From Bradyrhizobium sp. BR13661 (GTDB taxonomy: Bacteria > Pseudomonadota > Alphaproteobacteria > Rhizobiales > Xanthobacteraceae): 50,195 nucleotides of DNA. Position numbers and translations under genes: made by a program. The stretch's first letter is position 1, and each line of letters begins with the position of its first letter. The notes under the pieces are model-generated. The model saw only the letters and a program-made list of their open reading frames with translations, was not told the origin of the DNA and ran no database searches. Where the stretch lies: contig NZ_JARXWB010000045.1 of the NCBI RefSeq assembly GCF_029892425.1, positions 1 to 50,195 of the forward strand, read 5' to 3'. This document shows, piece by piece, positions 7,800 through 19,804 of this stretch.

Positions 7800-9586
7800 A
7801 GCGCCGGCAGCCTGACCACGAAGCGCGCGCCAGCTACGGTCGGCGCGCCGTCTTCGTCGGCTGGGCCAGCGCGGTTTTCTGCCCAGATGCGTCCGCCATG
7901 GGCGTCGACGATCTGCTTGGAGATCGACAGGCCGAGGCCGGAGTTCTGGCCAAAGCCCTGATGCGGCCGGTCGGTGTAGAAGCGCTCGAAGATCCGCTCC
8001 AGCGCGTCGTCGCGGATGCCGGGGCCGTCGTCGTCGACCACGATCTCGATCTCGCCGCGGACACGGCGACAGGTCAGGCGGACCTTGCTGCCGGCTTCCG
8101 AGAACGACTGCGCGTTGGAGAGCAGGTTGGAGACCACCTGCCCGAGCCGTGAATCATGGCCGGTGACGGCGAACGTGTCGGTCGGGCTGCGGCCCTCGAA
8201 ACGCACCTCAACGGCGACGTCGTGGCCGAGCTTGGTCTCGTTGGCGACCCCAACCAGCGTGCCGAGGAGGCGCCTGAGATCGACCGGAATCGCATCCTGC
8301 CGCTGCAATTCGGCATCGAGCCGGCTTGCATCGGAGATATCGGAGATCAGCCGATCGAGCCGTTTGACGTCGTGCTCGATCACCTCGAGCAGGCGGGCGC
8401 GGCTGTTCTCGTTGCGCGCCAGCGGCATCGTCTCGACCGCCGAGCGCAGCGAGGTTAGCGGGTTCTTCAGCTCGTGGGCGACGTCGGCGGCGAACATCTC
8501 GATCGCCTCGATCCGCTTGTAGAGCGCGTTGGTCATGTCGCGCAGCGCCCCGGAGAGGTGACCGATCTCGTCGCGGCGGCGGGTGAAGTCGGGGATCTCG
8601 ACGCGGGTCTTGATGCGCCGGCGGACCCGCTCGGCACTGTCGGCGAGCCGGCGCACGGGGCCTGCGATGGTGCTCGCGAGCAGCAGCGACAGCATGATCA
8701 TGACGGCTGCGGCGACACCGCCGACCTTGAGGATCGCCAGACGCTCGGCGGTGACCATCTGATCGATTTCGTCGCCCTGGGTCGACAGCATCAGCGCGCC
8801 ATGAATGGCGCGCGAGCGCTGCACGGGGACGGCCACCGAGACGATCACCTCGCCGCGCGCATTGACCCGCACCATCGAGCGCTTCTGGCCCTGCAGCGCG
8901 TCGGCGACTTCCACATAACCATTGCCGTTCTCGCGCCCGAGCTCGCGATAGAGCGGCAGGTCGCCGCGGTTCAGCCAGGTCCGCACCGCGGCCTTGACGC
9001 GTTCGACCACGCCTGGCTTTTCCGATAGCGGTGGCAGCGGAAAGCCGCGGACAATGTCGAGATCACGGCTGTCGAGCAGCACGCTCCCGTTGGGATCGAA
9101 AATCCGCGCGCGGGTCTTGGTCGGCGAGATCAGCGTGCTCAAAACCGGCGCGACGCGCTCGGGATTGATCGGAAAATCCAGCGAATCGTCCATGCCGCCG
9201 TAGGTCTCGCCCAGCTTCAGGTCGAGCAGCCGCTCGGGGTCGACGGTAATGGCGTTGGTCTGCACCGTTGCCGACGCGCCGATGGCGCCGGCAATGATCT
9301 CGGCCTGCACCAGCAGGCTCTGCGCGCGCGCATCGATCAGGCCGGCGCGGAATTGCGACAGATACAGGATGCTTGCGACCAGCGCGACGAGGCCCGCGAG
9401 GTTGAGCGAGACGATGCGGCGGGTCAGGCTGGAGAAGGACAGCGCGAAGAAGAACTGACCGGCGCGCTTGAGCCAGTTTAGCGGGCCCCAGCCTTTCGCA
9501 ACCGGCTTGTCCTCATGATCCGGGGCGCCGTGAGATGCAATCTCCTCGGCGTTCGAACTCGAATCAGGCTGCGTTCGGTCCAGCAA
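7796..9586 (-). CDS. chvG: ChvG/ExoS-type sensor histidine kinase
   Basis: 596 residues. A cytoplasmic N-terminus is followed by TM1 (about 59-80), a large periplasmic sensor domain (about 81-285), TM2 (about 288-310), a HAMP linker, and the dimerisation domain with phospho-accepting His371 in FAADVAHELKNPLTS. The ATPase domain has the N box NLLSNAQSF, G1 DDDGPGI and G2 GLGLSI. The family senses acid and envelope stress and controls exopolysaccharide and host-interaction genes in rhizobia and Agrobacterium. It lies downstream of chvI after a gap of about 119 bases and overlaps hprK. Confidence 0.94.
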   Translation of the reverse strand: MLDRTQPDSSSNAEEIASHGAPDHEDKPVAKGWGPLNWLKRAGQFFFALSFSSLTRRIVSLNLAGLVALVASILYLSQFRAGLIDARAQSLLVQAEIIAGAIGASATVQTNAITVDPERLLDLKLGETYGGMDDSLDFPINPERVAPVLSTLISPTKTRARIFDPNGSVLLDSRDLDIVRGFPLPPLSEKPGVVERVKAAVRTWLNRGDLPLYRELGRENGNGYVEVADALQGQKRSMVRVNARGEVIVSVAVPVQRSRAIHGALMLSTQGDEIDQMVTAERLAILKVGGVAAAVMIMLSLLLASTIAGPVRRLADSAERVRRRIKTRVEIPDFTRRRDEIGHLSGALRDMTNALYKRIEAIEMFAADVAHELKNPLTSLRSAVETMPLARNENSRARLLEVIEHDVKRLDRLISDISDASRLDAELQRQDAIPVDLRRLLGTLVGVANETKLGHDVAVEVRFEGRSPTDTFAVTGHDSRLGQVVSNLLSNAQSFSEAGSKVRLTCRRVRGEIEIVVDDDGPGIRDDALERIFERFYTDRPHQGFGQNSGLGLSISKQIVDAHGGRIWAENRAGPADEDGAPTVAGARFVVRLPAL

Positions 9587-9705
9587 TGCTCACGCCCGCG
9601 TTAGGAGAGCTCGTTGCGACGGTCCCCGCATCCTAGAGCCATCCCGGTCCCGATGGAATCAATACCGGACTTGAGCTCTGCTCTTTGTAAAGGCGCGCCT
9701 CCGCC

Positions 9706-10407
9706 TCAGGCTTCCTTGAAGCGGTAGCCGACGCCGTACAGCGTCTCGATCATCTCGAAATCGTTGTCGACCACCTTGAACTTCTTGCGCAGCCGCTTGA
9801 TGTGGCTGTCGATGGTGCGGTCGTCGACATAGACCTGGTCGTCATAGGCGGCGTCCATCAGCGCGTTGCGGCTCTTGACCACGCCGGGCCGTGTCGCCAG
9901 CGCCTGGAGGATCAGGAATTCGGTGACCGTCAGCGTCACCGGCTCGTTCTTCCAGGTGCAGGTATGCCGTTCCGGATCCATGCGCAGCAGGCCGCGGTCG
10001 AGCGCCTTGGCGTCGTTCTCCTTCGGCGCGACAGTCGGATCCTTCGGTGCGGAGCGGCGGAGCACGGCCTTGACGCGTTCGACCAGGAGGCGCTGCGAGA
10101 ACGGTTTGCGGATGAAATCGTCCGCGCCCATCTTGAGGCCGAACAGCTCGTCGATCTCTTCGTCCTTGGAGGTCAGGAAAATCACCGGCAGGTCGGATTT
10201 CTGCCTGAGGCGACGCAACGTCTCCATGCCGTCCATGCGCGGCATCTTGATGTCGAGGATGGCGAGATCCGGTTGGGTGGTGCGGAAACCGTCAAGCGCG
10301 GAGGCGCCGTCGGTGTAAGTCATGATGCGGTAGCCTTCGGCTTCCAGCGCGATCGAGACGGATGTGAGAATGTTGCGGTCGTCGTCGACCAAAGCGATTG
10401 TGGGCAT
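9706..10407 (-). CDS. chvI: ChvI-type OmpR-family response regulator
   Basis: 233 residues. The receiver domain has acidic residues DDD at 8-10, phospho-accepting Asp52 in LAILDIKMPRMDG, and the conserved Thr and Lys (FLTSKDEE, RKPF). The C-terminal winged helix has the typical DDRTIDSHIKRLRKKF recognition helix. It is the partner of the ChvG kinase encoded next. The first gene divergent from it is a HugZ-like protein, with a 240-base region between. ChvI is known in relatives to sit near pckA; here pckA is about 4 kb away on the opposite strand. Confidence 0.95.
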   Translation of the reverse strand: MPTIALVDDDRNILTSVSIALEAEGYRIMTYTDGASALDGFRTTQPDLAILDIKMPRMDGMETLRRLRQKSDLPVIFLTSKDEEIDELFGLKMGADDFIRKPFSQRLLVERVKAVLRRSAPKDPTVAPKENDAKALDRGLLRMDPERHTCTWKNEPVTLTVTEFLILQALATRPGVVKSRNALMDAAYDDQVYVDDRTIDSHIKRLRKKFKVVDNDFEMIETLYGVGYRFKEA

Positions 10408-10647
10408 GAGCCTCTGCTTTCTGCTTTCCGTTTGGGTCGTGGCTTAAACGGCGAGCAATCCAGTGATGCGCCGCATACATGGGTGCCGAATTTGGCGTTC
10501 GAACCTTGTCACCGAGCAATGCAAGCTGGGCTGAAGTGTGACCAAGTTCCACGAAACACGGCGGATTCGCCGCATATCGACCCATAACCGGGTTCGGGTT
10601 TACCCGAAAAAAGGCCCGCCTTGCAACCATCTGAGACGAGAAAGCCC

Positions 10648-11394
10648 ATGCAACCGACCCCCAATTTTGACCCCGGAAAGCTCGCCAAATCGCTGCTCAG
10701 ACGGTCGCGGCAGGGGGCGCTCGCGACGCTCATGGCTGGGAGCGGCGATCCCTATTGTTCCCTGGTCAATCTGGCGAGCCACCCGGATGGCTCGCCAATC
10801 CTGCTGATCTCGCGATTGGCCGTTCATACAAAGAATATCCTGGCTGATAGCCGGGTTTCTCTGATGCTGGACGAGCGCGCCGCTGGCGATCCACTGGAGG
10901 GCGCCCGGATCATGCTGTCCGGTCGGGCCGAACAGGCCGAAGACGACAAGGATTTGCTCCAGCGGCGGTATCTCAATGCCCATCCGTCCGCGGAAGCCTT
11001 TGTCTCATTTAAGGATTTTTCGTTCTTCCGGATCCGCCCGACGGGAACCCATCTGGTCGCTGGCTTTGGCCGGATCGTCGACCTCAAGCCGGAACAGTTC
11101 CTTACGGACCTCGCCGGGGCGGACGAGCTGTTGGCGGCAGAGGAGGGGGCCGTCGAGCACATGAATGCCGACCACCGCGGGGCCATGGGCCTCTACGCCA
11201 CAAGGCTACTCGGCGCGGCCGAAGGTGACTGGCGCTGCACCGGCTGCGACCCGGAAGGCCTCGACATGCAGGATGGCCAGATCGCGCTGCGGCTCGATTT
11301 TCCGGAGCGGGTCACGAACGGAACGGCGCTGCGCAAGATTCTGGTCCGGCTCGTGGACCAAGCGCGCGGCAGGGAAAACGAGAAGCCCGGCTAG
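10648..11394 (+). CDS. HugZ-family split-barrel protein (pyridoxamine oxidase-like plus DUF2470)
   Basis: About 248 residues. The N-terminal two-thirds has the FMN/heme-binding split-barrel pattern (GALATLMAGSGDPYCSLVN, then PILLISRLAVHTKN and RIMLSGRAEQ). The C-terminal part is DUF2470-like with AVEHMNADHRGAMGLYAT. Members of this group (HugZ and relatives) bind or degrade heme, and others are uncharacterised. ATG at 10648 is preferred; a TTG at 10621 would add nine residues. There is no heme-uptake gene next to it, so its role here is not settled by context. Confidence 0.85.
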   Translation: MQPTPNFDPGKLAKSLLRRSRQGALATLMAGSGDPYCSLVNLASHPDGSPILLISRLAVHTKNILADSRVSLMLDERAAGDPLEGARIMLSGRAEQAEDDKDLLQRRYLNAHPSAEAFVSFKDFSFFRIRPTGTHLVAGFGRIVDLKPEQFLTDLAGADELLAAEEGAVEHMNADHRGAMGLYATRLLGAAEGDWRCTGCDPEGLDMQDGQIALRLDFPERVTNGTALRKILVRLVDQARGRENEKPG

Positions 11395-11470
11395 CTGCGA
11401 CAGATTGAACGTCGCCCGCCATCGCTGCGACCCAAGATCGTGTTCGGTCTGAGGTCGGCAGCGAGGGTTC

Positions 11471-14065
11471 ATGGCACGTCATCGTCTGGCATTGGTCGCG
11501 GGCCTCACACTCGCGGTCACCGTATCGTTGGCCACGCCCGGCCTTGCCCAGACGGGCGGTCTTGCCGCGCAGAGTGCGCGGATCAATGCGCTCAGAACCG
11601 CTGGCAAATATGCCGAAGCGCTGCCACTGGCGCAGGCCATGGTGGCCTCGCTCGAGAAGACCAATAACAACCGCGATCTCGCCGCCGCGCTCAACAACCT
11701 CGCGCAGATCTATGCCGACCAGGGCCACGACGATCAGGCCGAGCCGATCTACAAGCGCGCCATCGCGCTGATGGAGAAGGGCACTGGCCTCGACAGCGTC
11801 GAAATTGCGCCCGTGCTGAACAATCTCGCCGCGCTCGATCAGCGGCAAGGCCGCTTCGCAGAGGCCGAACCCTTGTTCAAGCGGGCGCTGGCCATCCGCG
11901 AGAAGGCGCTGTCGCGCGAGCATCCTGACGTTGGCCAGTCTCTCAACAATCTCGCCACGCTCTATGTGAAGCAGGAGCACTTTGCCGACGCCGAGCCGCT
12001 GTTCCAGCGCGCGCTCGCGATCTTCCAGAAAGTCGGCGGCCCCGAGCATCCGGCGGTGGCAACGCTGCTGAACAATCTCGGCCAGCTCTATCGCGACCTC
12101 AACCGCGATGCGGATGCGGAAGCTCCGATCAGGCGCTCGCTGGCAATCCGCGAGAAGGTGTTGGGAACGGATCATCCCGACGTCGCTCGATCGCTCAACA
12201 ATCTCGCCGGTCTCTATGAGCACCAGCAGCGCTATGCCGACGCCGAGCCGCTCTATCGCCGCGCGCTCGCCATCCGCGAGCGCGCGCTTGGGCCTGACCA
12301 TCCTGACGTTGCGACATCCACCAGCAATCTGGCCTATTTCCTCTATGTGTCCGGGCGAATCGCGGATGCGTTGCCGCTCGCGGAAAAGACGCTGGCGGGT
12401 GATCGCGCGCAGCTGCGCGTGGTGTTGCCGATCCTGTTCGCCGCGCGTCAGCAATCTTTGCTGCCGGGTGACAAGGCACTGGACGAGGCACTCGCCGCGA
12501 TCCAGCGCGGCACGCAATCGTCTGCTGCCTCCGCCGTGAACAAGCTCGCGGTGCGGCTCGCCGCTGGCACCGACCGGCTCGCCGAGTTGGTGCGCAAGGA
12601 TCAGGATCTCGGAGCTGAATCCGAGGCGTTGGACAAGGCGATCATCTCGGCCGTGTCGAAATCATCGGCGCAGCGCGACGCCGCCTCCGAGCAGCGCAGC
12701 CGCGCCAGGATCGCGGCGATCGCAAGCGAGCGTGCCGGCTTGCAGAAGACGCTCGCGGTCGAATTCCCCGACTACGCTTCGCTCTCCAACCCGCTGCCAC
12801 TCGCGGTCAAGGACGTGCAGCCGCTGCTGTCGGCCGATGAGGCCATGGTGGTCTATTCCGTCCTCGACACGCGCAGCTATGTCATCGCCATCACGCGTGA
12901 GGGCGCTGACTGGAAGGAGATTCCGCTCGGCGCAGATGCGCTGGCGCAGAAGGTTACCGCGTTCCGCAAGGGGCTGGATGTCGGCAAGGCGCGCGATGGC
13001 ACCGGCAAATCAGGTCTGTTCGACCTTGCGCTCGCCAACGAACTCTATGTCACGCTGCTCGGCCCGGTCGAGGCGCTGACCAAGGACAAGCGCAGCCTGC
13101 TGACAGTGCCGTCTGGCGCGCTGACTGCGCTGCCGTTCCATTTGCTGGTTACAGAGGCCCCGCAAGCTGCGATCCCGGACACGCTCGAAGGCTATCGCAG
13201 TGCCGCCTGGCTGTTGCGGCGTCAGGCTGTGTCCGTGCTGCCCTCAGTGGTCAGCCTGAAGTCACTGCGCGCCTTTGCGCGCAAGGACGAAGGCATCAAG
13301 CCGATGACCGGCTTTGGTGATCCCGTCTTCAATCCGGCACAGGAGGGGCCAGCCGATCGCCGTGCAGCAGGCGGCAAGGTTGCCGCGCGCAGCATCGTGA
13401 CGTCAGCCTATAGCGATTTCTGGCGCGGCGCGGGCGTCGATCGCGCGCGGCTTGCACAGGCGCTCCCGCAACTTCCCGATACCGCGGACGAGTTGAATGC
13501 CGTGGCCAAGGACGTCGGCGCGGCCGATGCCGATATTCATCTCGGCCGTGATGCCAGCGAAGCGACGCTCAAGCGTGCACCGCTTGCTCAATACAGCATC
13601 ATCTACTTTGCGACCCACGGCCTCGTCGCAGGTGACATCAAGGGCGTGGGCGAGCCGTCGCTCGCGCTTTCAATTCCCGATCAGCCCTCCGAACTCGACG
13701 ACGGTCTGCTCACGGCGAGCGAAGTCGCCCAGCTCAAGCTCAATGCGGATTGGGTCGTGCTGTCGGCCTGCAATACGATCGCCGGCGACAAGCCAGGCGC
13801 CGAAGCATTGTCGGGATTGGCCCGCGCCTTCTTCTATGCCGGCGCACGCGCGCTGCTGGTGTCCCATTGGGCAGTCGATTCGGAGGCTGCCACCCGCTTG
13901 ACCACTTCGACTTTCGATTTGCTCAAAAACGAACCACAAATTGGTAGAGCCGAAGCTCTTCGGCGCGCGATGTTAACGTATGTTGATGACAGGTCGTCGC
14001 CGCGCAATGCATACCCGGCAATGTGGGGACCGTTCGCACTGATCGGCGAGGGCGCGGTACGATAA
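11471..14065 (+). CDS. Secreted TPR-CHAT domain protein
   Basis: 864 residues. A signal peptide (about 1-26, ending GLAQ) is followed by roughly six 42-residue TPR units (about 40-300). Each has a clear ALNNLAxLYxxQ...A-EPLYKRALAIREKALG pattern. A helical middle follows, then a C-terminal CHAT domain (about 560-862). The CHAT His-Cys pair is present as His716 in YFATHGL and Cys767 in VVLSACNT. This predicts a caspase-clan cysteine protease, here exported to the periplasm or beyond. It sits between the HugZ-like gene (76 bases away) and pckA. TPR-CHAT proteins elsewhere are effectors of defence or signalling modules, but most secreted ones are uncharacterised. No substrate or inhibitor gene is evident next door. 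Confidence 0.9.
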   Translation: MARHRLALVAGLTLAVTVSLATPGLAQTGGLAAQSARINALRTAGKYAEALPLAQAMVASLEKTNNNRDLAAALNNLAQIYADQGHDDQAEPIYKRAIALMEKGTGLDSVEIAPVLNNLAALDQRQGRFAEAEPLFKRALAIREKALSREHPDVGQSLNNLATLYVKQEHFADAEPLFQRALAIFQKVGGPEHPAVATLLNNLGQLYRDLNRDADAEAPIRRSLAIREKVLGTDHPDVARSLNNLAGLYEHQQRYADAEPLYRRALAIRERALGPDHPDVATSTSNLAYFLYVSGRIADALPLAEKTLAGDRAQLRVVLPILFAARQQSLLPGDKALDEALAAIQRGTQSSAASAVNKLAVRLAAGTDRLAELVRKDQDLGAESEALDKAIISAVSKSSAQRDAASEQRSRARIAAIASERAGLQKTLAVEFPDYASLSNPLPLAVKDVQPLLSADEAMVVYSVLDTRSYVIAITREGADWKEIPLGADALAQKVTAFRKGLDVGKARDGTGKSGLFDLALANELYVTLLGPVEALTKDKRSLLTVPSGALTALPFHLLVTEAPQAAIPDTLEGYRSAAWLLRRQAVSVLPSVVSLKSLRAFARKDEGIKPMTGFGDPVFNPAQEGPADRRAAGGKVAARSIVTSAYSDFWRGAGVDRARLAQALPQLPDTADELNAVAKDVGAADADIHLGRDASEATLKRAPLAQYSIIYFATHGLVAGDIKGVGEPSLALSIPDQPSELDDGLLTASEVAQLKLNADWVVLSACNTIAGDKPGAEALSGLARAFFYAGARALLVSHWAVDSEAATRLTTSTFDLLKNEPQIGRAEALRRAMLTYVDDRSSPRNAYPAMWGPFALIGEGAVR

Positions 14066-14346
14066 ACCGCCACGCAGATTTGTGCATCGCAAAACATCTC
14101 ACAACGCTGAAACGGCCGTTTGGTTGCGCGATCATTCGCAATTTTTGATGCGCTTGATCAGGGCTGACATGCGCGACGTTTGGCGCGGTCCTTGAATAAA
14201 CCAAATCCCAAGGGATCAGCTTGGCAACGTCGGCGTTCACCGATATTAGGTCGTCCAACCGAGGCCGGACGGCCTGTTATCAGCGGTGGCCGCGATGGCA
14301 CCAAAGCTTGGTTGTGCTGATGTCGCGGGTTCTAGGAGGATTCTTC
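14066..14346. promoter_or_regulatory. pckA upstream region
   Basis: This 281-base gap follows the TPR-CHAT gene and precedes the GTG start of pckA. It has no credible gene. A strong Shine-Dalgarno AGGAGGA lies at 14334-14340, six bases before the start. The region is lower in GC than the surrounding genes and is the obvious place for the pckA promoter. I cannot assign exact -35/-10 boxes. Confidence 0.5.
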
Positions 14347-15963
14347 GTGCAAGAAACGGGCGTGCGCAACGGTGCCTTCGGCGCCGACAAATTCGGCTTA
14401 AAGAATCTCAAGCAGGTTCACTGGAACCTCGGCGCACCGCAACTCTATCAGTACTCGCTCGCTGCCGGCGAGGCGGTGCTGTCCGCCGACGGCGCGCTCT
14501 GCGCCGACACCGGCGAGTTCACGGGTCGCAGCCCGAAGGACAAGTTCACGGTGCGTGACGCCACCACCGACAAGAAGATGTGGTGGGCCGGTAACCAGTC
14601 GATCACTGCGGAGCAGTTCGAGACGCTGTATCAGGATTTCCTCAAGCACGCCGAAGGCAAGAGCCTGTTCGCGCAGGACCTCTACGGCGGCGCCGATCCG
14701 TCCTACCGGATCAAGACGCGCGTCTTTACCGAGCTCGCCTGGCACTCGCTGTTCATCCGCACTCTCCTGATCCGCCCCGAGGCGGTCGAGCTGCCGCACT
14801 TCACGCCGGAGCTCACCATCATCGACATGCCGAGCTTCCGCGCTGATCCGAAGCGCCATGGCTGCAAGTCCGAGAACGTCGTTGCGATCGATTTCGCGCG
14901 CAAGATCGTGCTGATCGGTGGCTCCTACTATGCCGGCGAGATGAAGAAGTCGGTCTTCACCACGCTGAACTATTATCTGCCCGAGCGCGGCGTGATGCCG
15001 ATGCACTGCTCGGCGAATGTCGGCGCCAATGGCGACACCGCGATCTTCTTCGGCCTGTCTGGCACCGGCAAGACCACGCTCTCGGCCGATCCGAACCGTA
15101 CGCTGATCGGCGACGACGAGCATGGCTGGGGTCCGAACGGCGTCTTCAATTTCGAAGGCGGCTGCTACGCGAAGTGCATCAAGCTGTCGAAGGAAGCCGA
15201 GCCCGAGATCTACGCAGCCTCGACCCGCTTCGGTGCCGTCCTCGAGAACTGCGTGCTCGACGAAGACACCCGCGTGGTCGATTTCGACGACGGCTCCAAG
15301 ACCGAGAACACGCGTTCGGCCTATCCGCTCGACTTCATCCCGAACGCCTCGCGCACCGGCCGCGCGCCGCAGCCGAAGAACGTGGTGATGCTCGCTGCCG
15401 ACGCCTTCGGCGTGCTGCCGCCGATCGCAAAGCTCTCGCCGGCGCAGGCGATGTATCACTTCCTGTCCGGTTACACCGCCAAGGTCGCCGGCACCGAGCG
15501 CGGCTTGGGCTCCGAGCCGCAGCCGGAATTCTCGACCTGCTTCGGCTCGCCCTTCCTGCCGCTCGATCCCTCCGTCTACGGCAACATGCTGCGTGATCTC
15601 ATCGCTCAGCACAATGTCGACTGCTGGCTGGTCAACACCGGCTGGACCGGCGGCAAGTACGGCACCGGCTCGCGCATGCCGATCAAGGTGACGCGCGCGC
15701 TGCTCACCGCCGCGCTCGACGGTTCGCTTCGCAACGTCGAATTCCGCACCGACAAATATTTCGGCTTCGCAGTCCCGACCGCGCTGCCCGGCGTGCCATC
15801 TGAGATCCTCAACCCGGTCAACACCTGGAAGGACAAGGACGAGTTCGACAAGACCGCACGTAGCCTGGTCGGCATGTTCCAGAAGAATTTTGCCAAGTTC
15901 GAAGCCCAGGTCGACGCCGAGGTGCGCGCCGCTGCGCCGGACGTGAAGCTCGCGGCGGAGTAA
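14347..15963 (+). CDS. pckA: Phosphoenolpyruvate carboxykinase (ATP)
   Basis: 538 residues, the normal size of the ATP-dependent enzyme that turns oxaloacetate into phosphoenolpyruvate, the first committed step of gluconeogenesis. Visible motifs are the P-loop GLSGTGKTTLSA, an upstream metal/substrate-binding region MKKSVFTTLNYY, and EFTGRSPKDKF. The start is a GTG (V/M-QETGVRNGAFG) set by the AGGAGGA at 14334-14340. The open frame runs 42 codons further upstream but is not family-like there. A strong terminator follows within 25 bases of the stop. Confidence 0.97.
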   Translation: MQETGVRNGAFGADKFGLKNLKQVHWNLGAPQLYQYSLAAGEAVLSADGALCADTGEFTGRSPKDKFTVRDATTDKKMWWAGNQSITAEQFETLYQDFLKHAEGKSLFAQDLYGGADPSYRIKTRVFTELAWHSLFIRTLLIRPEAVELPHFTPELTIIDMPSFRADPKRHGCKSENVVAIDFARKIVLIGGSYYAGEMKKSVFTTLNYYLPERGVMPMHCSANVGANGDTAIFFGLSGTGKTTLSADPNRTLIGDDEHGWGPNGVFNFEGGCYAKCIKLSKEAEPEIYAASTRFGAVLENCVLDEDTRVVDFDDGSKTENTRSAYPLDFIPNASRTGRAPQPKNVVMLAADAFGVLPPIAKLSPAQAMYHFLSGYTAKVAGTERGLGSEPQPEFSTCFGSPFLPLDPSVYGNMLRDLIAQHNVDCWLVNTGWTGGKYGTGSRMPIKVTRALLTAALDGSLRNVEFRTDKYFGFAVPTALPGVPSEILNPVNTWKDKDEFDKTARSLVGMFQKNFAKFEAQVDAEVRAAAPDVKLAAE

Positions 15964-15985
15964 TCTCTCGCACCGCCTTCAATGA

Positions 15986-16016
15986 AAAAGGGCGGCCGCG
16001 AGGCCGCCCTTTTGTT
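15986..16016 (+). terminator. Rho-independent terminator of pckA
   Basis: Perfect 12-bp inverted repeat AAAAGGGCGGCC / GGCCGCCCTTTT (15986-15997 and 16002-16013) with a four-base loop GCGA and a T-rich tail. It starts 22 bases after the pckA stop. Because it is symmetrical with A-rich and T-rich ends, it may also stop the convergent thioesterase transcript. Confidence 0.93.
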
Positions 16017-16060
16017 TGTGGCGTGATCGTTCCACTCGCAATGACGAGTTGTGGAAGCAC

Positions 16061-16876
16061 TCACGCCTTGAAATACGCAATCTGCGTTGTCGTCGCGAGC
16101 AGCCGCCCGTTCGGCGACCACAGCTCCGCGTTCTGGTCGGCGTAGCTCTTGTGCATGATCTTCGAATCCGCCGTCGCCAGCACGCGCGTGATGTTTTCAG
16201 TCGCGAGCTCTTCGCTGTCGGTGTGGAAATAGGTCGTCAGCGACACCGTGCCGAACGGCACCAGCTCGCGCCGCACATGGAAGATGCGGCCGAAGAAGGC
16301 GTCCGACATCGACATCAGCGACAGCATGTCGAGCTTGCGCGGTTCGCGATCGCTGATCCAGATTTTCGAATAGGTGCTGGCGAGCCCGGCCTGCGGCGGG
16401 CCGAGCCGCATCTCGCCCTCCACGAAGCGGAATTCATACTGGTTGGCCCAGGATGCCTGGATCTTCGGGAACGGCAGCGTCTGTTCGAACGGCTTGGTCT
16501 CGGGATATTGCGCCACCCGGTGCTCCCAGGACGGCCGGCGCTCGGCGAACACGGCGGTGGCAAGCGTCGCGACCTCGCCGCCGCCCTGCGACAGTTCGAC
16601 GCTCCAATGCTGGCTGGAGCGATTGCCCTTCACCAGGCGGATGTCGAGATCGAACGGACCCTTGGCGATCGGCGCGCAGTAATTGACGGTCAGCGCCAGC
16701 GGATCACCGGCGGCTTGCGGATGCTCGATCAGCGCGCGCAGGATGGTTGCAGCGGTGGCGCCACCGAACGGGCCGACAAAGGCCCAATAGTCGTCGCTGG
16801 TGTGCCCCTGCCAGCTCGAGTCGCCTGCGGTGATGCGGGTGGCGTCGTCGAAGGGATGTGGAAGCTTGACGTGCAT
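16061..16876 (-). CDS. TesB-like acyl-CoA thioesterase (double hot-dog)
   Basis: 271 residues with two hot-dog halves. The N-terminal half has YWAFVGPFGGATAATIL. The C-terminal half has the residues expected for a TesB-type Asp-Thr-Gln centre: Asp192 in MSMSDAFFGRIF, Thr214/215 in VSLTTYFH, and Gln265 in LLATTTQIAYFK. It should hydrolyse acyl-CoA thioesters in the cytoplasm; chain length and physiological role are unknown. It is transcribed towards pckA, whose terminator lies between them. Confidence 0.82.
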   Translation of the reverse strand: MHVKLPHPFDDATRITAGDSSWQGHTSDDYWAFVGPFGGATAATILRALIEHPQAAGDPLALTVNYCAPIAKGPFDLDIRLVKGNRSSQHWSVELSQGGGEVATLATAVFAERRPSWEHRVAQYPETKPFEQTLPFPKIQASWANQYEFRFVEGEMRLGPPQAGLASTYSKIWISDREPRKLDMLSLMSMSDAFFGRIFHVRRELVPFGTVSLTTYFHTDSEELATENITRVLATADSKIMHKSYADQNAELWSPNGRLLATTTQIAYFKA

Positions 16877-16901
16877 TGCTGGTCCTCGATGCCGACCCCG
16901 T

Positions 16902-16981
16902 CGTCATTGGGCGCGCAGCGAAGCATTCCCGACTGCTATCGCGGAAAGATTCTGGATTGCTTCGCTGCGCTCGCAATGACG
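16902..16981. repeat. Palindromic intergenic repeat, family A copy 1
   Basis: Imperfect inverted repeat of about 80 bases, with CGTCATTG at one end and CAATGACG at the other. The right arm contains GGATTGCTTCGCTGCGCTCG and the left arm a degenerate complement. A second copy with the same ends and the same GATTGCTTCG core lies at 48506-48592. It sits between the thioesterase gene and the end of glgP. Confidence 0.85.
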
Positions 16982-17070
16982 GGCGGTCGAGATGACGACA
17001 ATCATATCATCATCCCCCTCGCGACATGCAATAACCTCGCAGGTAACGCCGATTTCACGCTGCGGAAATA

Positions 17071-19605
<2,535 letters not shown>

Positions 19606-19804
19606 TTCCTGGTCGACAGAAACACCACTGCACCCTACGCGTCTTGCCTCTTTGCCGGAACCATCGCTGGCGCGGCAGTGCACTGCGCTGGCGTAAAATT
19701 ATGCAAGGAACGGGCCGGTTTGGGAACCCGGACCAGCACGGAGGAACGCTGATTCAGTGATAGACTGAGCGGAGATTCAGCCCTCACTGTGGAGGAGACA
19801 TCCC

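Noticed and set aside
11471..14065. CHAT protein as part of a CRISPR-associated or gasdermin-type defence module
   Set aside because: It has a signal peptide and no gasdermin, Cas or nuclease partner next to it.
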